NCBI GenBank assembly: GCA_000934385.1
Contig: KN880575.1
Span: forward strand, 1-62,016
Length of the DNA stretch: 62,016 bases
From: Cylindrobasidium torrendii FP15055 ss-10
Lineage: Eukaryota; Basidiomycota; Agaricomycetes; Agaricales; Physalacriaceae
Direction of reading: 5' to 3'
The notes beneath the pieces are model-generated. The model saw only the letters and a program-made list of their open reading frames with translations, searched no databases and was not told the DNA's origin. Positions within the stretch are counted from its first letter, which is position 1. Each line of letters opens with the position of its first letter. Positions 45,714-58,203 of this stretch are shown here, in pieces. A program made the translations under genes and the position numbers.

Positions 45714-46140
45714 CTAGTCAGGTCGCCGAGTGCGCCGATTCTGTAGCCCTCGAGGTGACTGATAAACTGGTAGTACGACGTGGCACCCCGCTGGCACCGT
45801 GTAATTTGTCGTACCCACCGTCGCGAGGACTCGCGACAGGATGAAGAAAAGCGGAAAATTCGGCGTCGTACTAGCTGTCAGGGTGCTGGAAATGATATAC
45901 TCATTTCGCTTGAACGAAAGGTTAAAATGCTGTATGAAAACTGTCAGATAATAGACCGTCAAGGATGTGTGCTACGAGTGTAATAGTAATGAACTCACTC
46001 TAGGCCTGCCGCCAATGCATGACGATTTACATAGGCAAACTGGAGGTTGAATGGGGCGAAGGAAGGAGCCATTTCCCGGCCGACAATGGGGACCACAGCC
46101 TCCAAGAGTCCAGATGAGCGGTGTGTGGCGTATGTGGCGG
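45714..46140 (-). pseudogene. Possible cytochrome P450 remnant
   Basis: The minus-strand frames hold VVPIVGREM and, after a break, TTNYTVPAGCHVVLPVYQ. The second resembles the P450 segment between the ExxR helix and the PERF motif (GYxVPAGTxVxxxxY), and VPxxxRE is usual just before it. There is no heme-binding FxxGxRxCxG loop and no ExxR in place. If this is a P450 it is only a fragment. The surrounding region 45405-46542 is otherwise empty. Confidence 0.3.
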
Positions 46141-46542
46141 GATGATATGGAAATTCTGCTCGATGACGATCTAGTATGTCAACCTGATGCCAACACGTTT
46201 TCCTTACCCCGTCATTATCCCCAACCGTAATTATCCGTAAAACATGCGAATTATGCGCGTACAGTGCCGTAAAAATTGGACGACGCCGACAACGACGCGT
46301 ACAACGACGAACGACGCGTCTCGCCGACATAATTTTCCCTCTAATTGACAGAATACCCTCAACGCAAACACGCACGACCAACATGGAGGAAAACATACTC
46401 TCGGAGATTCGCACAGGACGCGTGCATCAACACGTGCAGGGGGACACAGATGGATAGAAAAGGCGACGAGGCAGACCCTGCACTCCCCAACTTCCTTTCT
46501 TCCTCTTCCCATCGTTCGGTCGGATTTGACAAGTTGCTCGCC

Positions 46543-47709
46543 ATGGCTAAGGGTTCCGACGATTCTTTCAAGGCTCTCCGGCATCACGACGAGTACTATC
46601 TCACTGGCGGGGACCTCTTTTTCCTTGTGCGTATGCAGTGTTGCGCAGCGTGTCGCGTACTTACGTTTTTCTGCAGGTACAACAGTACCTGTTCCGTGTA
46701 CATAGATACTTTTTCGAACGCGAGTCGCTCTTTTTCAAGGGAGAGCTCGCAGCACCCGCTTCACCTGGCGAAGCTCGGCGCGGATCGTCCGAGGGCAATG
46801 CTATCTTGCTCGACGATGTAACTGCCAACGAGTTTGCCAAGTTGCTCTGGGTGTTCTACAACCCGTGCGTTTATCATATCATCCCCATCCATCCCCCTGT
46901 TCCTCATCATTTCGCAGGAAATATTCTATCTACAACGCTACCTGGCAGGATTGGTCCGACATCCTGATGTTGGCACAGCGCTGGTCGTTCCCTGAAGTCA
47001 AAAAGCTCTCGATCCGCGAGCTCGAAGAATTGGAGATGCCCGACGTCGAGCGCATCCACGTCTACCAAGAGTATGATGTCGATCGCCGGCTGCTCGTCGA
47101 CCGCTATGCTGCCCTCACTGAGCGCCTGGAGCCGCTCACGTACGAGGAAGGTGTCAAGCTTGGCATGCAGACGTCGCTCATGATCGCGCGTGCGCGTGAG
47201 TGCGTCCGCTCGCCGACTGTTGCTGGTCTTCGCAGCCCTTCGTCGGTCAACCTCCCATCCGCCGAACTCGTCGCAATCGTCAAGGACCTCTTCAACATTT
47301 CGGAGGGTCCGGCCTATCAACCCATTGAGCCGTTCAAACCTGGTAGGAACGGTATTACCAAAGCCTCAGGTGGATGGGTGATACCAGTCTTCGGTCGTGA
47401 TGTATATTCGTGCTAACGGATTTCTCAGGCAAGAACGGCACCCCCGTCAGCGGTGCCCCGTACACCTACGGTGAATCTGCACCGAATGGTGCTGATTCCG
47501 CAACAACCGGTTTCAATGGCGCAAATTCTGCTAGCGAATCCGCCTTCGGCTTCAGCAAGTCCTACGACACCCGCAGCGCCGCCGAGGCCTTCAAGCCCTC
47601 CGAGGATACAAACTCTTTCCGCCTCGCCCAGCAGGAGCCTAAGGACAGTGGACGCCACAGTCCCGTTGGCTTTACCACTGGCAGGAAAGGCGGACGTATC
47701 GGCAAGTGA
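46543..47709 (+). CDS. BTB/POZ domain protein, family member 4, with long C-terminal tail
   Basis: Exons 46543-46626, 46677-46864, 46918-47342 and 47429-47709 give 325 residues. The core is EYYLTGGDLFFL then VQQYLFRVHRYFFERESLFFKGEL. Next come FAKLLWVFYN, WSDILMLAQRWSFPEVKKLSIRELEELE and VERIHVYQEYDV. Its first two intron positions equal those of members 1-3, and exon 2 is again 188 nt. The last exon adds about 94 residues rich in Gly, Ser and Ala (SGAPYTYGESAPNGADS), ending in GGRIGK. ATG 46543 has a strong context (GCCATGG); an upstream in-frame ATG near 46450 is possible. The next gene starts 170 bp after the stop. Confidence 0.83.
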
Positions 47710-47878
47710 CTTTGAGGACGGGGAAAGTTCTGAAGGAGATGACGGACACGGAATTGAGCATGGACACAGTACACGTCTAGAAGGCGAGGCTGTTTACGAC
47801 TATGCTGTTGATAGAGACCCTGACGACTTGAACGAATGCTATTCAGACGACGTTTTTGGACACAATGAACGTAATAAG

Positions 47879-50800
47879 ATGGACAACCAGCCAGCTGAGC
47901 CAACGCGTGAGAAGAAGATCAAGAGGGAAAGCGCTCTTTGGTCTGGTGCGTGCCATGAACTTCGGTATCGTTACGTCGATTCTAAGATGATTTTGAGTAG
48001 ATGGTGTGAGCACGGTCCAGCCTGAGCCTGCTGTCGTCGAACCGACCGTCGAGAGTGCGCATTTTAGCCTACTCTTGCGGAAATTAGCTCATTGAAGATT
48101 CTTTAGTCATTGCGCCTGCACCCAAGCCCGTCATTCCCGCGTTTGAGGCAACGGACCCTTGGGAAGAGGATTTGGCCGAGTTCGATGATGAAGGATCTGT
48201 GGACGAGGCATTGAGCGCCTTGCAGCAAACGTTTGGTGCGCTCAAGATCAGTGAGTCCGCCAAGAACGGCGTTCGCGAACCCGCCGGGACCTCGACGCCT
48301 CCTGCTGCTGTTGAGAAGATGGAACCCGTTCCTGAGGAGGAGCATGTCAAGCCCGAGCTGTCTGTCGACATACCCACCACGGAAGCTACCAAGGCCGAGG
48401 AGGAGAAAGCCGTTCCACAGTCTCTCCCCGCGCCTCAGCCTGTCCCTGCGCCCACGGCTGTCACCGACAAGAAAGATGCCGTTTTGGAGTCGAAGCGAGA
48501 GAGGCCTGAACTCACTGTCGACATTCCGAAGACCGGTACGACGCCCGTTTTCTCAAAGGTCGAGGAGAAGGAGGCGGCCCAACCTGCGCCTTCTGTGAGC
48601 GTGCCCATTCCCGCGCCAGCGCCCTCTGTCGGCAAGACCGAAGCCCTTGCATCTGCGGCTCAGCCAGGACCGTCCAAGGTAGATGTGAAGGGGAAGGGAA
48701 AGGCCGAACCTGCACCTGCACCTGTCGCGAAGTCTGAAAACAAGCCGTCTGTCCCTCCCAAGGTCGTTGAGAAGAAGACTAGCGACGCATCGTCGTCAAA
48801 GAAGGCAGCGTCCTCTGTCGAGCCAGCAAAACAAGACCCGAAGCCTTTGGTGTCGCCTCAGATTGAGAAGAAGATCAGCAATCCGTTCACCAATGCGAAG
48901 TCGCCTGTCGCTCGACCAAACGTCTTCGCGGCCATGTCCAAGGCTCGCGGTGACGAGAACAAGAGTGTTGGGCAGCCTTCGCCGTCTGCGAAACCGACCG
49001 CGCCACCCAAGGTCGAGGAGAAGACGAGCGATCCTGATGCGTTGGGAAAACATTCCTTTCGGAGTGAACCTTCGAAAGTTGTTCCCATTGCGAAGACTGG
49101 AGAGGAGCCTCAGGTGGTCAGCACGCCTGTCGCTGAAGTGAAGCCTGTCGAGAAGGACGCGTCCATTTCTGCCGAGCCTAAGGAAGTTCCGGCGGAGGCA
49201 CGAAAGGAGAGGGTGGCAGTTGTCCCTGCTCCCTCGACGTCTGAACCCTCTACCGTGGTCAGCGACAAGAAGGCGGATGTCAAGCCTGCAGCAGAGGAGT
49301 CGAAGAAGCTCGGTGAATCCACTGTAGTCCCGCGCGCGCCGTCTCCTGCGCCCGCTGCGCCGAACAAGTCAACCGGCCCTGTCGACAAACCATCGCCTGC
49401 CGCAGTCGACAATAAAGCAAAGGCGGAGACGCCTGCGGAGACGCCAGTCGAGGAGGTCAAACCAGCCGCGGCAGCTACTTCCAAGAAGGGCAAGGGCAAG
49501 AACGCGTCAGCGCCTACCGCTACTGCTGCACCAGCGGAATCGGCGAAGCAGACTCCGCCCACAGGCAAGAAGGACACTGCCAATGCGAAGCTGGACGCTG
49601 CGACAAAACTTGAGCTTCTCGCTGCGCCTGTGGAGCAAGTGCCCAAGGGTGTTAGCGAGTCGGCCGCGACGGAGAAGACGCCTGCGCCCACCAAGGCATC
49701 TCTGCCTACAGGAGACCAACTCAACCTTGGCGCTCCCTCCGCGTCAGTTGTCGCGCCTGCTCTCGTTTCCGCGGATGTGACGTCCAATACTGTGAATGTT
49801 CTTCCTGAGGCGACCAAGGGCAAAGGCGCTGAGAAGCCTAACGGGAAGCTGGATGTCAAGGACGTCGGTGCTCAGCCAAAGGGCAAGGATGTTGTTGTGA
49901 AGAAGGAAGAGGCGAAGGATGCTCTCAAGGTTGCCGACCCAGCAAAGGCGATGCCCACTGCTGCTCCCACGCCTGCCCCAGCCGCAGATGTGCCGAGTTC
50001 TATTGGCGCGGAGAAGGGCACAGTCAAGGATATTCACAGCCCTGCGACTGACTTCAAGAAGGACGGCAAGACCTCGGTATTGGCATCAACAGAGACAGAC
50101 AAGAAGAGCGTTGCCGACACGAAGGACGCCGTCGCGGCTGGTCTGAAAAAGAGTGAAGCGGCAGCGGATGTTCTTGAGCCTAGCGAAGGAGCGAAGGTCA
50201 CGGATGCCACTTCTACCTCAGCAGGGAGGCAACCGACTTCTGCCGGTGCGAAGGACACGGCTAAGGATGTCGTGAAGCCTGCGGACTCGAAGGCGAAGAC
50301 TGCCTCTACCACGACGCCTACTACTACAGCTAAGGCAACTGGTTCTGTCGACAAGAAACAGGAACAGGCTACCAAGGAGTCAGAGGTGAAGGAAGGCGCG
50401 AAAGGTGTGGATGCTGTCGAAACTACGGTTGGCGTTGACTGATGTGCTGCAGCTGCTACTGAGACAACCACACCGAAGACGGACATCGCGCCAAAGGTGG
50501 GCGATCAGGCCAAGCGTCAAGAACCTCCCAAGGATTCTTCCCCTGCTTCCGACGCTAAGTCGAACGCTCCTACCGTTGAGCAGAAGGGTATGTGGTTAGC
50601 GTGAGTAGAGTGTATTTTCTGACCAAACATTAGTGTCTGCCACGACCGAGACCACTCCCGCTATCAAGGCAGACGCGCCCGTCGCTTCGGAGAAGGAGGA
50701 CATTCCTGTTGCTACTGCTGGAGCGAAGAAGGATGACCTCGAGAAATCCGAGAGCCCAGCGGTGGATGACAAAGCAGCTGCTTCAACTCCCAAGGCCGAC

Positions 50801-53800
50801 TCGTCTATCCCACAAGCAAACGATTCGACCATTGCTCCAGTATCCAACACGAAGGATAAACCCAAGACGAAGTCTGGCGATGAAGCAAAGGGCAGTGCCT
50901 CTCCTGCGAAGGTTGACCAACCTGCCGCTACCGACGTGAAAGGCGAGAAGTCCTCCATGGCCACCGGTCCTTTGGCTGGAGACGGTGCCAAGGATATTGC
51001 AGGAGTCGCGCAGCCTACCCATCAGGCAAAGAACGACAGCGGAGTCACTTCCGACACGAAGAGCAAGGATGTGAAGAAACCTGCTGGTGCTGCTTCAGAG
51101 AAGAAGGATTCAACATCCCCGGCAGCCAAGGCCGCCGTCCCTGCTTCCGTAGTAGACAAGAAGGAGAAGGACACCATTGCGTCGTCCCCGGTCAAGGATG
51201 CAAAGTCCAAGCCCTACGCGGTTGCGCCTGCCGCTTCCGACAAGGATGACAAAGCTGGCGAGAAGTCTGTCGATTCCAAAGCTGCTGGAGGGAAGATCGC
51301 TCAGCCCACGCCCGCTTCCGCACCGGCTCAACCTTCTCCTTCCATCCCTGCCCTCGACGCGAAGGATATGAAGAAGCCAGCCGCTAAGGATGTTGCTTCT
51401 GTCGGGAAGGACTCCCAGTCGCCCACCACCAAGGATGCCACCAACGTATCTGCCTCTGGTCTGCAGAGGAAGGATGCCATAGCGCCTGCCGATTCTGAGG
51501 TTGCGGTCCCCACTGGTGATGCCAAAGCAACACCTGCCGATGTCTCTACATTGCTATCTGCAACAGACCCCAAGGACAAGGAGCCCAAGGTCGCCGATTC
51601 GAAGCCTGTCGAGCTCAAGGACACCGTCGCAGTTAATATTGTCTCCAACGAGCCCGCGACTACAGCAAAGGGGGCCCACCCTACACCATCCTCGGTCACG
51701 GACACTGCCGCCCATTCAAAGGACAAAAAACCGGTCACCGGAGACCTCAACTCCAAGGCCGCGTCTACTAGCAAGGGTCTTGCTGTTGACCCTTCTGCTG
51801 CGAAGGACAAGGGTCTCAAGGATACAGACGCGAAGACCACGGCGCCAGTCATCGGCGCCTCTGAGGCTGTATCTACCGCCGACCCTAGTGCCGCCAGTCC
51901 TCCGAAGGCCGCTGACACGAAGGTGGCTCCATCTGAGGGCATGGCCCCTGCGCCTGCTGCTGGGAGCGTCAACAAGAAGGCAGAGGCCTCCAAGCAGACA
52001 CCCACGACCGATCCCAAGGAATCTAATAACCTCAAGGACGTCGCTCTTCCCGCGGATGCTACGCCCACAGCAAAGAAACAATCTGATGGACCTTCCGCGG
52101 ATGGAAAGGACAAGAAACCTTCGGGCGCGAAGGTCGCGACGCCTGCGGACAAACCCTCTGGACCTGTGGATGCCATCGGTCCCAAGGATCTCAAGCCTGT
52201 TGATGCCGCGCCAAAAACGACTACTGCTGAGAAGCCACCGATGGAATTCAAATCCACGTCGGCCGTGGAGTCAGCTAGCGATGACTCTGCCAAAGGTGTG
52301 TGCCATCGCGCCCAGTGGCGATGTAATGAGATAAATGAATTTACTTTTCTAGCCGATGTAAAGCTCAAGGGCGCGGAACCTGAAGCCACGAAATCTCCAA
52401 AGGAGCCCTTATCGACTGTCGCTGACTCTGCAGCATCGAAGACCGATGTCCCGAAGCCTGTGACCGAGGACACGACTCAGAAATCCGGCACCGTGCCTCA
52501 GAATGTGGGAAAGGTCACCGAGGATCCCAAGAAACCTGAACAGGCGGATGGGAAGAAAGGTGGCAAGGAAACGCGTACGTTAGATTCGTCCAACACCTTG
52601 GTTTTCTGCTAACGCTATAGCTACAGCTACCAAGGGAAGCAAGACCAATGATCCCGCTGGCAACGATGCGGAGAACACGGACGCAAAGAAGGTTGAAGCA
52701 AGCAATTCCGGGTCAAAGGTTCTGGGTGACAAGCAGGACGAGAAACCTAAATGTACGTTTCATTATCCAGCCTTTTACAAACATCCACGAACATGATGTA
52801 GCCCCAGCACCCAGCACAGTCAAACCTGTCGCTGCTGCTGAGAAGGCCGCGGACAAGGCTGAGCCTACGACAGCTCAATCGTCGAAGACGAAAGCCCCAC
52901 TTGGTGAAACCAATGCTAGCAAGTCGAAGGGCACCGAAGACTCTGGAAATGCGTCTGAAAAGCTGCAAGCCGAAGGAAAGGCTACTAAGGGTGTGTGAAG
53001 CATCATGATCGCCGGATGCCCTCTTTTGCTCATCGACATACAGATACCAGCCCTGATGCGAACTTGAAGGACCCCGCGACGGTCAAGGATAGCAAAGGTG
53101 CGCAGGTCATTGTCCTCATGAAGTCATCATGCTCACGCTGATTCCAGCGACCGTAGACAAACCAAGCAAGGAAGCAACCCAACCGGCCGATGAGAAGAAG
53201 AATGCCCCGAACGTCGACAAAACTAATCAGACGGCTACCAAGGATGCTGCTACTGGCGGTAAAAGCAACGACATTCCGAAAGTCCCATCCGACTCTGCTG
53301 CACCAAAGCCAACGCAGAATGTGACGCCGACACCAGAACCTGCGCAATCTAAGCCCATCCTGAGTGGAGAACCGGAGTCGCGGCCAGAGTCCCCTGCGCC
53401 TGCTCTATCCAAATCGGCTAAGAAGAAAGCGAAGGCAAAGGCCAAAAAAGCAGCACTTGATACGCCAGTGGTTGGATCGCCTCTGGTTGGCGCAGGAGAA
53501 CTACCAGCCGAGTCACCAACTGTGTCGACTCCCATTACGCCAGCCTTTCCAACGACACAGGCGGATGGTGGTTCTAAGATTGCTTCAGCCAGTCAATCAA
53601 AAGCGGACCCAGCGTCTTCGACGACTACCGTCAATGAGGCCTCTCCCAAGGTTGATTTGGAGGCGCCCAAGGCTAAGGATACGACCGACTCGAAGACTAC
53701 GCCCGCTGGAGAAGCTAAGACGGAGGCAGCACCATCGGCCGCAGACTCCTTGGTGAAAGGGACGGACAATTCCAAATCAACTGTCGTCCCTCCTTCAAGC

Positions 53801-55039
53801 AAAGCTGTACCGGTCGACGATGTCAAAGCGGCTCCTGGACCTGTGCCCGTGCCTACTGGAGGGTCAGCCAAAGATGGTGTGCTTCCCGCGCAGGATGTTG
53901 CAAACGAGGCTGCGATCCCTGATGAGCCTGCTCTTCCCAAGGAGAAGGATACTGCGAAGGATGCGAAGACGACTGGTGCAGGGTCAACCGCAAAGGGCAA
54001 GGACAAGGACATTGCTCAGACTTCTGACGCGGGAACAGTCAAGCCTCCAGCACAGCAGCCTGCGGACGGTATGAAGGGCCAATCGAAGACCATATCAACA
54101 ACCTCCGGGAAGAACGCTCCTTCGACGGGCGCTACGAGCAAATCTGGGACTTCACAGGCGGCCGGTAATAGCACTCGGCCATCGACGCCAACAACCCCTA
54201 CTGCGGCTTCCAGACCCTCTACACCTTCCAAGACGTCGTCGGCATCCCTTCTCGGGAATAAAGGGAAGACTCAGTCTCCGACGTCCTCCAAACCGCCACC
54301 GTCTCCCATCCCATCCAAGGCGCCTACTTCCCCTTGGAGTAAAACTGGCGCTGCGCCTGCTCATCAGAAGTCAAGTTCAACCTCTATGGCTTCCAAACCT
54401 GTATCGAGTTCCTCGCACTCTCGCAGCGCATCGAGTTCTTCACAAGCAACTGCGCCTTCTCAAACGAAGCCTCCGGGTTCCACGCCGTCGGCGGCAGCGC
54501 AAGCAAAGTCAAATATCCCTCCCACACAAGCGAAGAATGCTCCTGTCAACGCTGACAAGCCACCGCCTCCGACGCCTGGCAAATCTGCTTGGGGATTGTT
54601 GAGTCCTACCGCAGCGCCTGCACCGACGCCAGAACCAGCTGCACCAGCCCCTCCAGCCAAACGATTGGCGTTGGCTGATCGCCTCAAGCAGACTGCCGCT
54701 AATGCGACTGCTGCAGCCGTGCAGGCATCAAACAAGAGACAACCACCATCAAAAGCCGACAGCAACGTGCAGGGAAGGGCGACGAGTCGAAGTTCGAGTA
54801 GGGGTGGGTCGAAGGCGGTTCCGCCACCTGGGAGCGAGCAGGAGGCTAATCTCAAGCAGATGAATGAGCAAAAGAAAAAGAGAGTGTCCAAGAAAAACAC
54901 GGATGGACATCTCACCTCCGATGAGGAAGGATCAGGACGTGACGACGACGACGACGATGGAGGATTGACGACTGATTACGCGAGTGCAGGCAGTGATGAA
55001 TATGATACGGAGTTCCATTCGGTATTTTCGGGAGAGTAG
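47879..55039 (+). CDS. Giant intrinsically disordered Ala/Lys/Pro/Ser-rich protein
   Basis: Exons 47879-47945, 47998-48054, 48107-50404, 50453-50587, 50634-52295, 52353-52574, 52621-52752, 52802-52990, 53044-53097 and 53148-55039 give about 2,235 residues. All nine introns are phase 1 and all eight internal exons are divisible by three, so exons could be added or lost without breaking the frame. The composition is dominated by Ala, Lys, Pro, Ser, Thr, Val and Asp in KPAADTK-like units. A short acidic N-terminal segment, TDPWEEDLAEFDDEGS, may form a motif. The C-terminus carries KRLALADRLKQTAANATAAAVQ, basic KKKRVSKK and an acidic DDDDDDGG stretch. No domain is recognised. A flexible nuclear or cytoskeletal scaffold is only a guess. 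The start is the first ATG in frame after the BTB stop. Confidence 0.78.
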
Positions 55040-55125
55040 TGTTGTACTATAGATGATCTTTATGTTGATGATATCCATGTTGTTATGTTTATTGAATAGA
55101 AAATATCGGATACCCCACTGTCTAC

Positions 55126-55920
55126 TTACCACGAAGGGTTCAAGTGGCGTTGGGTAGCGGCATTAGCTTTCTCGAACTCCTCCTCGAACACAAGTTCGAT
55201 CATGGGAATAACGTCGTTGTCCAAAAGAGTTCCAGTATACTTCACGTATCCTCTATGTCCTGCTTGTTTCACCAGCGCTGCCTCGCGAATATGGAATAAC
55301 TGGATGGCCGATTGTGCTCCAATCAGCTGAGCCTCGTCGACAGAAATGGGCTGGACACGCTTGACAAGCTCGATGTAGCCGCTTCGCAGCCACTCGGGTA
55401 CATCGTAGGTCTTGGCTAGTACAATGGCATCGACAGGGTCAGAGGTCGCAAGCCTTCCAAGGTTTTGTATAGCGCTCTGCCGCGTGCTGGACATGCCCCA
55501 CATTGTAGAAAGCTTAAGGACAGCCCTCCAATCTGAAATACTGTAAGTCGGGCTGTCTCCTTCTGGTTTCCTACAACAATATGAGTACGGAACTCGAGGG
55601 GTACAAGCTTAAGTAGGTACGCACATAGGATAGATGATACGCAACAGGCAATCGAATTCTTTCGCAGTAATTCCCGGTAGACAGAACGGATTGTCATCGC
55701 TTTGCCCCTCCGATGCCGTTTTCTCGGTTCTCGGAAGCCCGAACGTCGACCCAAATATTTCTGAATGGTTCTCAAAGTAGTATCGCGGGACTTTGTACAG
55801 GCGGTCTTCTACCTATCGCAGGCGTCAATGGAAGGCGAAATGCGCTGGGGCTTTGACGTGATTTACGCGGAAGACGACAGTGTCCCAGTAATACATCGGA
55901 TCTCTCTCTGCTGCGCTCAT
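55126..55920 (-). CDS. BTB/POZ domain protein, family member 5
   Basis: Three or more exons on the minus strand give an intact BTB protein. MSAAERDPMYYWDTVVFR is followed, across an intron, by VEDRLYKVPRYYFENHSEIF, then ITAKEFDCLLRIIYPM and, across another intron, KPEGDSPTYSISDWRAVLKLS and LAKTYDVPEWLRSGYIELV. It is diverged from members 1-4 but keeps the intron between strand VVFR and the VxxxLYxVxRYYF helix. It is convergent with the giant gene, with 86 bp between stops. The role of the family is not known. Confidence 0.8.
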
Positions 55921-56461
55921 GACTGCCAGTAAAGTGATGAGTAGCGGCAGTATGTGGAGGCTGCGAGCAAGCCTGAAATGGAAACGCACGTGCTTGCTAT
56001 TTATCCTGTTTGAACCTGCTCGGGCGGACGGGCCGTCGAGGCTCTCTAAGCAGGCATATACTGTACGTTTATTGCATGTGCAAATATCAAGATTATGCTG
56101 TGACTAATGATAGATAGTCAACTAGCGTCTGCGGGCTGAGCGCTGAGGATCCAAAAAGAAGAGACGGACGACAGGCATCCTCATTGTTAGCCTATCATAG
56201 ACTTTCAAGAAAGAGTCGACCGATCGAGTTGTGAATTGGTGAATTTGCCGCGACTCCAATTCTAGCTTCGCGGATTGGTCTCCAAAATAAACGCAGAGCC
56301 AGTATATTTGAGTTTTTAGGAGTTATCTTTAGTCAATGACCATTTTCCACATAAACTTTGTTTATCCCAGGGTTCAGGAAGGCAATACACCGTCGCCGGG
56401 CATGGTATAGTTTTCTCTGGTAGCACATTGATATACTTATGTACATGTACATAGTTACATC
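55921..56461. other. Intergenic region
   Basis: No gene seen; AT-rich in part (56280-56460). Confidence 0.4.
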
Positions 56462-57337
56462 TTAAACATGACCGTGGAAAGCCGCAAATGGGTCATCGTC
56501 CATTCCATGCTCAATAATCTCTGCTCCTCCACGGACGAACGAAGCGATTTCCTTCCCGAAGAGATGCTCAACAAATGCAACAGCCATATCCGTGCCTAAG
56601 CGAGCGTCGTTAAAAAAAGGTTGGCATGATCCCCAGGGGGATATATGCAATGTTACCTGCAGTGACACCTGAGCTGGTCCAAATGTTTCCATCCACAACC
56701 CATCGAGCCTTCGCCACCCAGGTGATATCTTTGGGACTCATCGCCTGCATCGACTGCATCAGCATATTGTGGCATGAGCTAGCCAGCAAGACGCACCTCG
56801 ACCATCTTGAAGGCGGACTTGTTCGTTGTCGCGCGCCTCCCACTGAGAACGCCTGCAGCCGCGAGGATAGCGCTCCCACCGCAGACAGACAAGATATATT
56901 TGGCTTTGGGCGCTTGCGCAGCGATGAAGGCGAGTTCCTCCTTGTTCGTTCGATCTTTTCCAGTGACTGGATCCGGGAGAGGTCCTTGAATCCATGGCAT
57001 CAGCAACAATGCCAGACCGTGAAATGGTGACCGTGGACAAACCAGCGGGAACGAAGAGAACATCGTACTGGATACCCTCCTTCGTAGCTTCTTCGTATGT
57101 CTTGGTAGGTGCAACGCGCGCGCCGGAAGGGCCTAGAATGGACGAAGGAGGCGTCTTTTCTGGCGCTAGATAATCGAACTTGACGCGATACTTGGCCGTG
57201 TCTTTGAGATGAGGAGGGAAGAATGGCGTGTCTGCAGCGTTGATGTTCCCAATTATCTCAGAAGGAGGAATGAAGTCCGACAGTGTAACATCGTCGCAGA
57301 TGCAGAACGCAAAAGTGAGTATCTCAGGAGAAGACAT
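56462..57337 (-). CDS. DJ-1/PfpI family protein (glutamine-amidotransferase-like fold)
   Basis: Four exons give a continuous protein. MSSPEILTFAFCICDDVTLSDFIPPSEIIG is the start; VLFVPAG precedes the first intron, and YILSVCGGSAILAAAGVL holds the nucleophilic-elbow Cys (SVCGG). GRRATTNK follows, as in the isonitrile-hydratase-like branch of DJ-1/PfpI proteins, then WVVDGNIWTSSGVTAG and TDMAVAFVEHLFG. The usual catalytic partners cannot be assigned by eye. Members of this branch act as hydratases, glyoxalases or proteases; the activity here is unknown. It is divergent from the small TM protein gene at 57773, with a promoter region of about 435 bp between the starts. Confidence 0.85.
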
Positions 57338-57772
57338 GGTGATGCTAGTCGGAGGATGCTCGAACTTCGAAGGGCAGTAAAGTTGCCAGTGATAATCCTT
57401 GCCTTAACAGAAGTGACTATTTATTGAATTCCAGTCACCCCACGCAGCCTATCATGCTGTCATGGTATATGCTAATCAAGCTGCAAAGTTCATTATGTGG
57501 CTGACGTTTTCTGGTGCTACGTTCAGGGGTTTCCGCTTCTTTAGGCAGTCGGACCGGCTTCCAAAAAAGGAAATTGCATATCTCAACCCAAATCGGGCCA
57601 GAAGTACCGGAGTAGCGTCCAAAAAAGGACGCAGGGAGGGGACAACTTGGGATACTCGTGGTGGTTTACACATACGGATTATGTCGTGAGCATAAGGCTC
57701 GGCATGCTACTGCGCATTGCTTGGCTATAAGAAAGGCAACTGATTTGGCCTTCTGTTCATTAGTTACCCACG
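57338..57772. other. Divergent upstream region of the DJ-1 and small membrane protein genes
   Basis: No gene seen. CTATAAG near 57725-57731 on the plus strand lies about 45 bp before ATG 57773. Confidence 0.35.
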
Positions 57773-58203
57773 ATGCGCACTGTGTATGTCCAAGATTAAT
57801 AATTTTCAAAATCATATTGCTCAAAATATTCCCACAGTGCAATTGCCCTTCACGCCTGCGTCGCAGCATCAACAGCATACGCACTAGCTGTCCGCAGAGA
57901 AGATATCGAGTCAACCGTTGCATCTTGGGCTCCGTGGTAAGGCCATCCTCATTTTTGAGTGAATGGCCAGAATAACATTAGCCTAGCATCACCATCGACA
58001 CTCAAACTCTGGGCGCAAGTCAATGCGCACGGATTCTTGTGGGAATCGTGTTCATCGGTGCTGTGGTCTTCCATGGGCACCGTGCTCTCCGTAGGCGACG
58101 TGAACGACGTACGATTCAGTTAACCGGAGACCAGGACGACAGTACTGAAGGAGCAAAGGGAGCCCACGGGGAAAGAGCAGAGGGCGGGTGTCCATACAGT
58201 TAA
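57773..58203 (+). CDS. Small signal-peptide plus single-TM protein (108 residues)
   Basis: Exons 57773-57783, 57838-57936 and 57987-58203 give 108 residues. The start MRTVAIALHACVAASTAYALA is a typical signal peptide. A short luminal or external part with two Cys (WAPCITIDTQ, ASQCARI) precedes a TM helix, RILVGIVFIGAVVF, then a basic stop-transfer HRALRRRRERR and an acidic and Gly-rich tail. The model keeps frame only with an 11-nt first exon (GTATGT donor), so it needs transcript support. No family is recognised. The topology predicts a type I membrane protein with a cytosolic tail. Confidence 0.5.

Noticed and set aside
46250..46320. ACGACG-rich stretch upstream of BTB gene 4
   Set aside because: It is a short degenerate triplet-rich stretch without spacers of constant length, so it is not a CRISPR-like or tandem array.
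49110..49859. Long minus-strand frames inside the giant gene
   Set aside because: They are antisense shadows of the biased codon use in the Ala/Lys/Pro-rich exons.
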